Positions 5,034 through 5,286 of a DNA stretch of 5,286 bases are shown piece after piece. Position 1 is the first letter of the stretch. The number at the start of each line of letters is the position of its first letter. The translations under genes and the position numbers were made by a program. The stretch is from assembly GCA_028284105.1 (NCBI GenBank), contig JANQSK010000680.1, positions 1 to 5,286 on the forward strand. Reading direction: 5' to 3'. Under the pieces are notes generated by a model that saw only the letters and a list, made by a program, of their open reading frames with translations, did no database searches and was not told the DNA's origin. The DNA comes from Anaerolineae bacterium (GTDB taxonomy: Bacteria > Chloroflexota > Anaerolineae > Promineifilales > Promineifilaceae).

Positions 5034-5286
5034 ATGTCAAAAGTACAAAACAAGCTTCAGCAATTGACCATTGAACAGACTCCTGATGATCCCTGGGCTG
5101 ATTTTCGTGAGATTGAAGTGATTGGGCTGGAGTGGACTCAAAATTATAAGCACAGTTTGGGCAAGTATTCTCGCTTTTTCTTGGAATTAGAAAACGGCCG
5201 TTTTCTTGCGACTCGCTGCAATTCCTGTGAAAAGACATGGACCCCCCCTCGCCCAGCCTGTCCCCATTGTTTAACAATTACCCAAT
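5034..5286 (+). CDS. DUF35 zinc-ribbon/OB-fold protein, N-terminal part (cut by window edge)
   Basis: An open frame starts at ATG 5034 and leaves the window after 84 codons. Residues 62-79 form a four-cysteine zinc ribbon, Cys62-x2-Cys65-x10-Cys76-x2-Cys79 (RCNSCEKTWTPPRPACPHC), preceded by a helical N-terminus and the segment YSRFFLELENGRFLATRC. This is the typical start of DUF35 proteins, in which a rubredoxin-like ribbon is followed by an OB fold; the OB fold would lie beyond the right edge. DUF35 proteins form complexes with SCP2-type thiolase-like enzymes and help place the CoA substrate, and the gene directly follows such an enzyme here. The start has only an A/G-rich stretch (AAAGAAAAAG) upstream and no clear Shine-Dalgarno, so expression may be lower or coupled. 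The sequence is slightly longer before the ribbon than in minimal DUF35 proteins, which could reflect a docking helix. Confidence 0.85.
   Translation, partial: MSKVQNKLQQLTIEQTPDDPWADFREIEVIGLEWTQNYKHSLGKYSRFFLELENGRFLATRCNSCEKTWTPPRPACPHCLTITQ
5191..5204. repeat. AAAACGGCCGTTTT iterated palindrome, copy 8
   Basis: The octamer core is 5194-5201. This is the longest form in the window, a perfect 14-bp palindrome. It is read as Asn-Gly-Arg-Phe in the DUF35 gene. Confidence 0.8.

Noticed and set aside
5002..5277. Reverse-strand frame of 91 codons at the right edge with CPNC
   Set aside because: It is antisense to the DUF35 gene, whose four-Cys ribbon and position after the thiolase-like gene are far better supported.
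1..5286. tRNA, rRNA, CRISPR array, insertion-sequence ends
   Set aside because: No cloverleaf-like or rRNA-like sequence, no regularly spaced repeats, and no transposase or terminal inverted repeats with target duplications were seen. The ACGGCCGT copies are irregularly spaced and too short for CRISPR repeats.

Overview
The window reads as a stretch of moderately AT-rich bacterial chromosome carrying a small, apparently catabolic gene module next to a tyrosine-recombinase gene. No 16S or other clear marker is present, so the host is a guess. The integrase style, the mix of a selenocysteine reductase with CoA-type genes, and a heavily repeated ACGGCCGT palindrome would fit an uncultured Chloroflexota (Anaerolineae-like) bacterium, but this is weakly supported.

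Layout. (1) 1-536, minus strand: the N-terminal 178 codons of a tyrosine recombinase that runs off the left edge. (2) 537-802: an AT-rich gap with three inverted repeats, the largest a near-perfect 39-nt hairpin (674-712). (3) 2831 down to 803, minus strand: a probable two-gene operon. The first gene is a GrdB/PrdB-family reductase (2052-2831) interrupted by an in-frame TGA at 2307-2309. The reading frame continues through the TGA, a U-x-x-C motif results, and a SECIS-like hairpin lies 6 nt downstream, so it is best read as one 259-residue selenoprotein rather than two ORFs. The second gene is a MalY/PatB-type PLP C-S lyase/aminotransferase. (4) 2832-2989: a divergent control region with a good sigma-70 promoter facing right and a 16-bp perfect palindrome at its expected start point. 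(5) 2990 to the right edge, plus strand: a GntR/FCD regulator, an SCP2-type thiolase-like protein lacking the thiolase nucleophile, and the first 84 codons of its probable DUF35 (zinc ribbon/OB-fold) partner.

How it may work together (inference). The divergent arrangement suggests that the GntR/FCD protein senses a small carboxylate and controls both arms. One arm would use Sec-dependent reductive chemistry and PLP-dependent beta-elimination. The other would process a CoA thioester with a thiolase-fold/DUF35 pair, more likely as an aldolase-type lyase than as a true thiolase. The substrate cannot be read from the sequence.

A second signal overlies all of this. The octamer ACGGCCGT occurs eight times in 5.3 kb, where fewer than 0.1 copies would be expected from random sequence. 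All copies are inside genes, on both coding strands and in all three codon phases, which points to a genome-wide iterated palindrome under DNA-level selection or spread.
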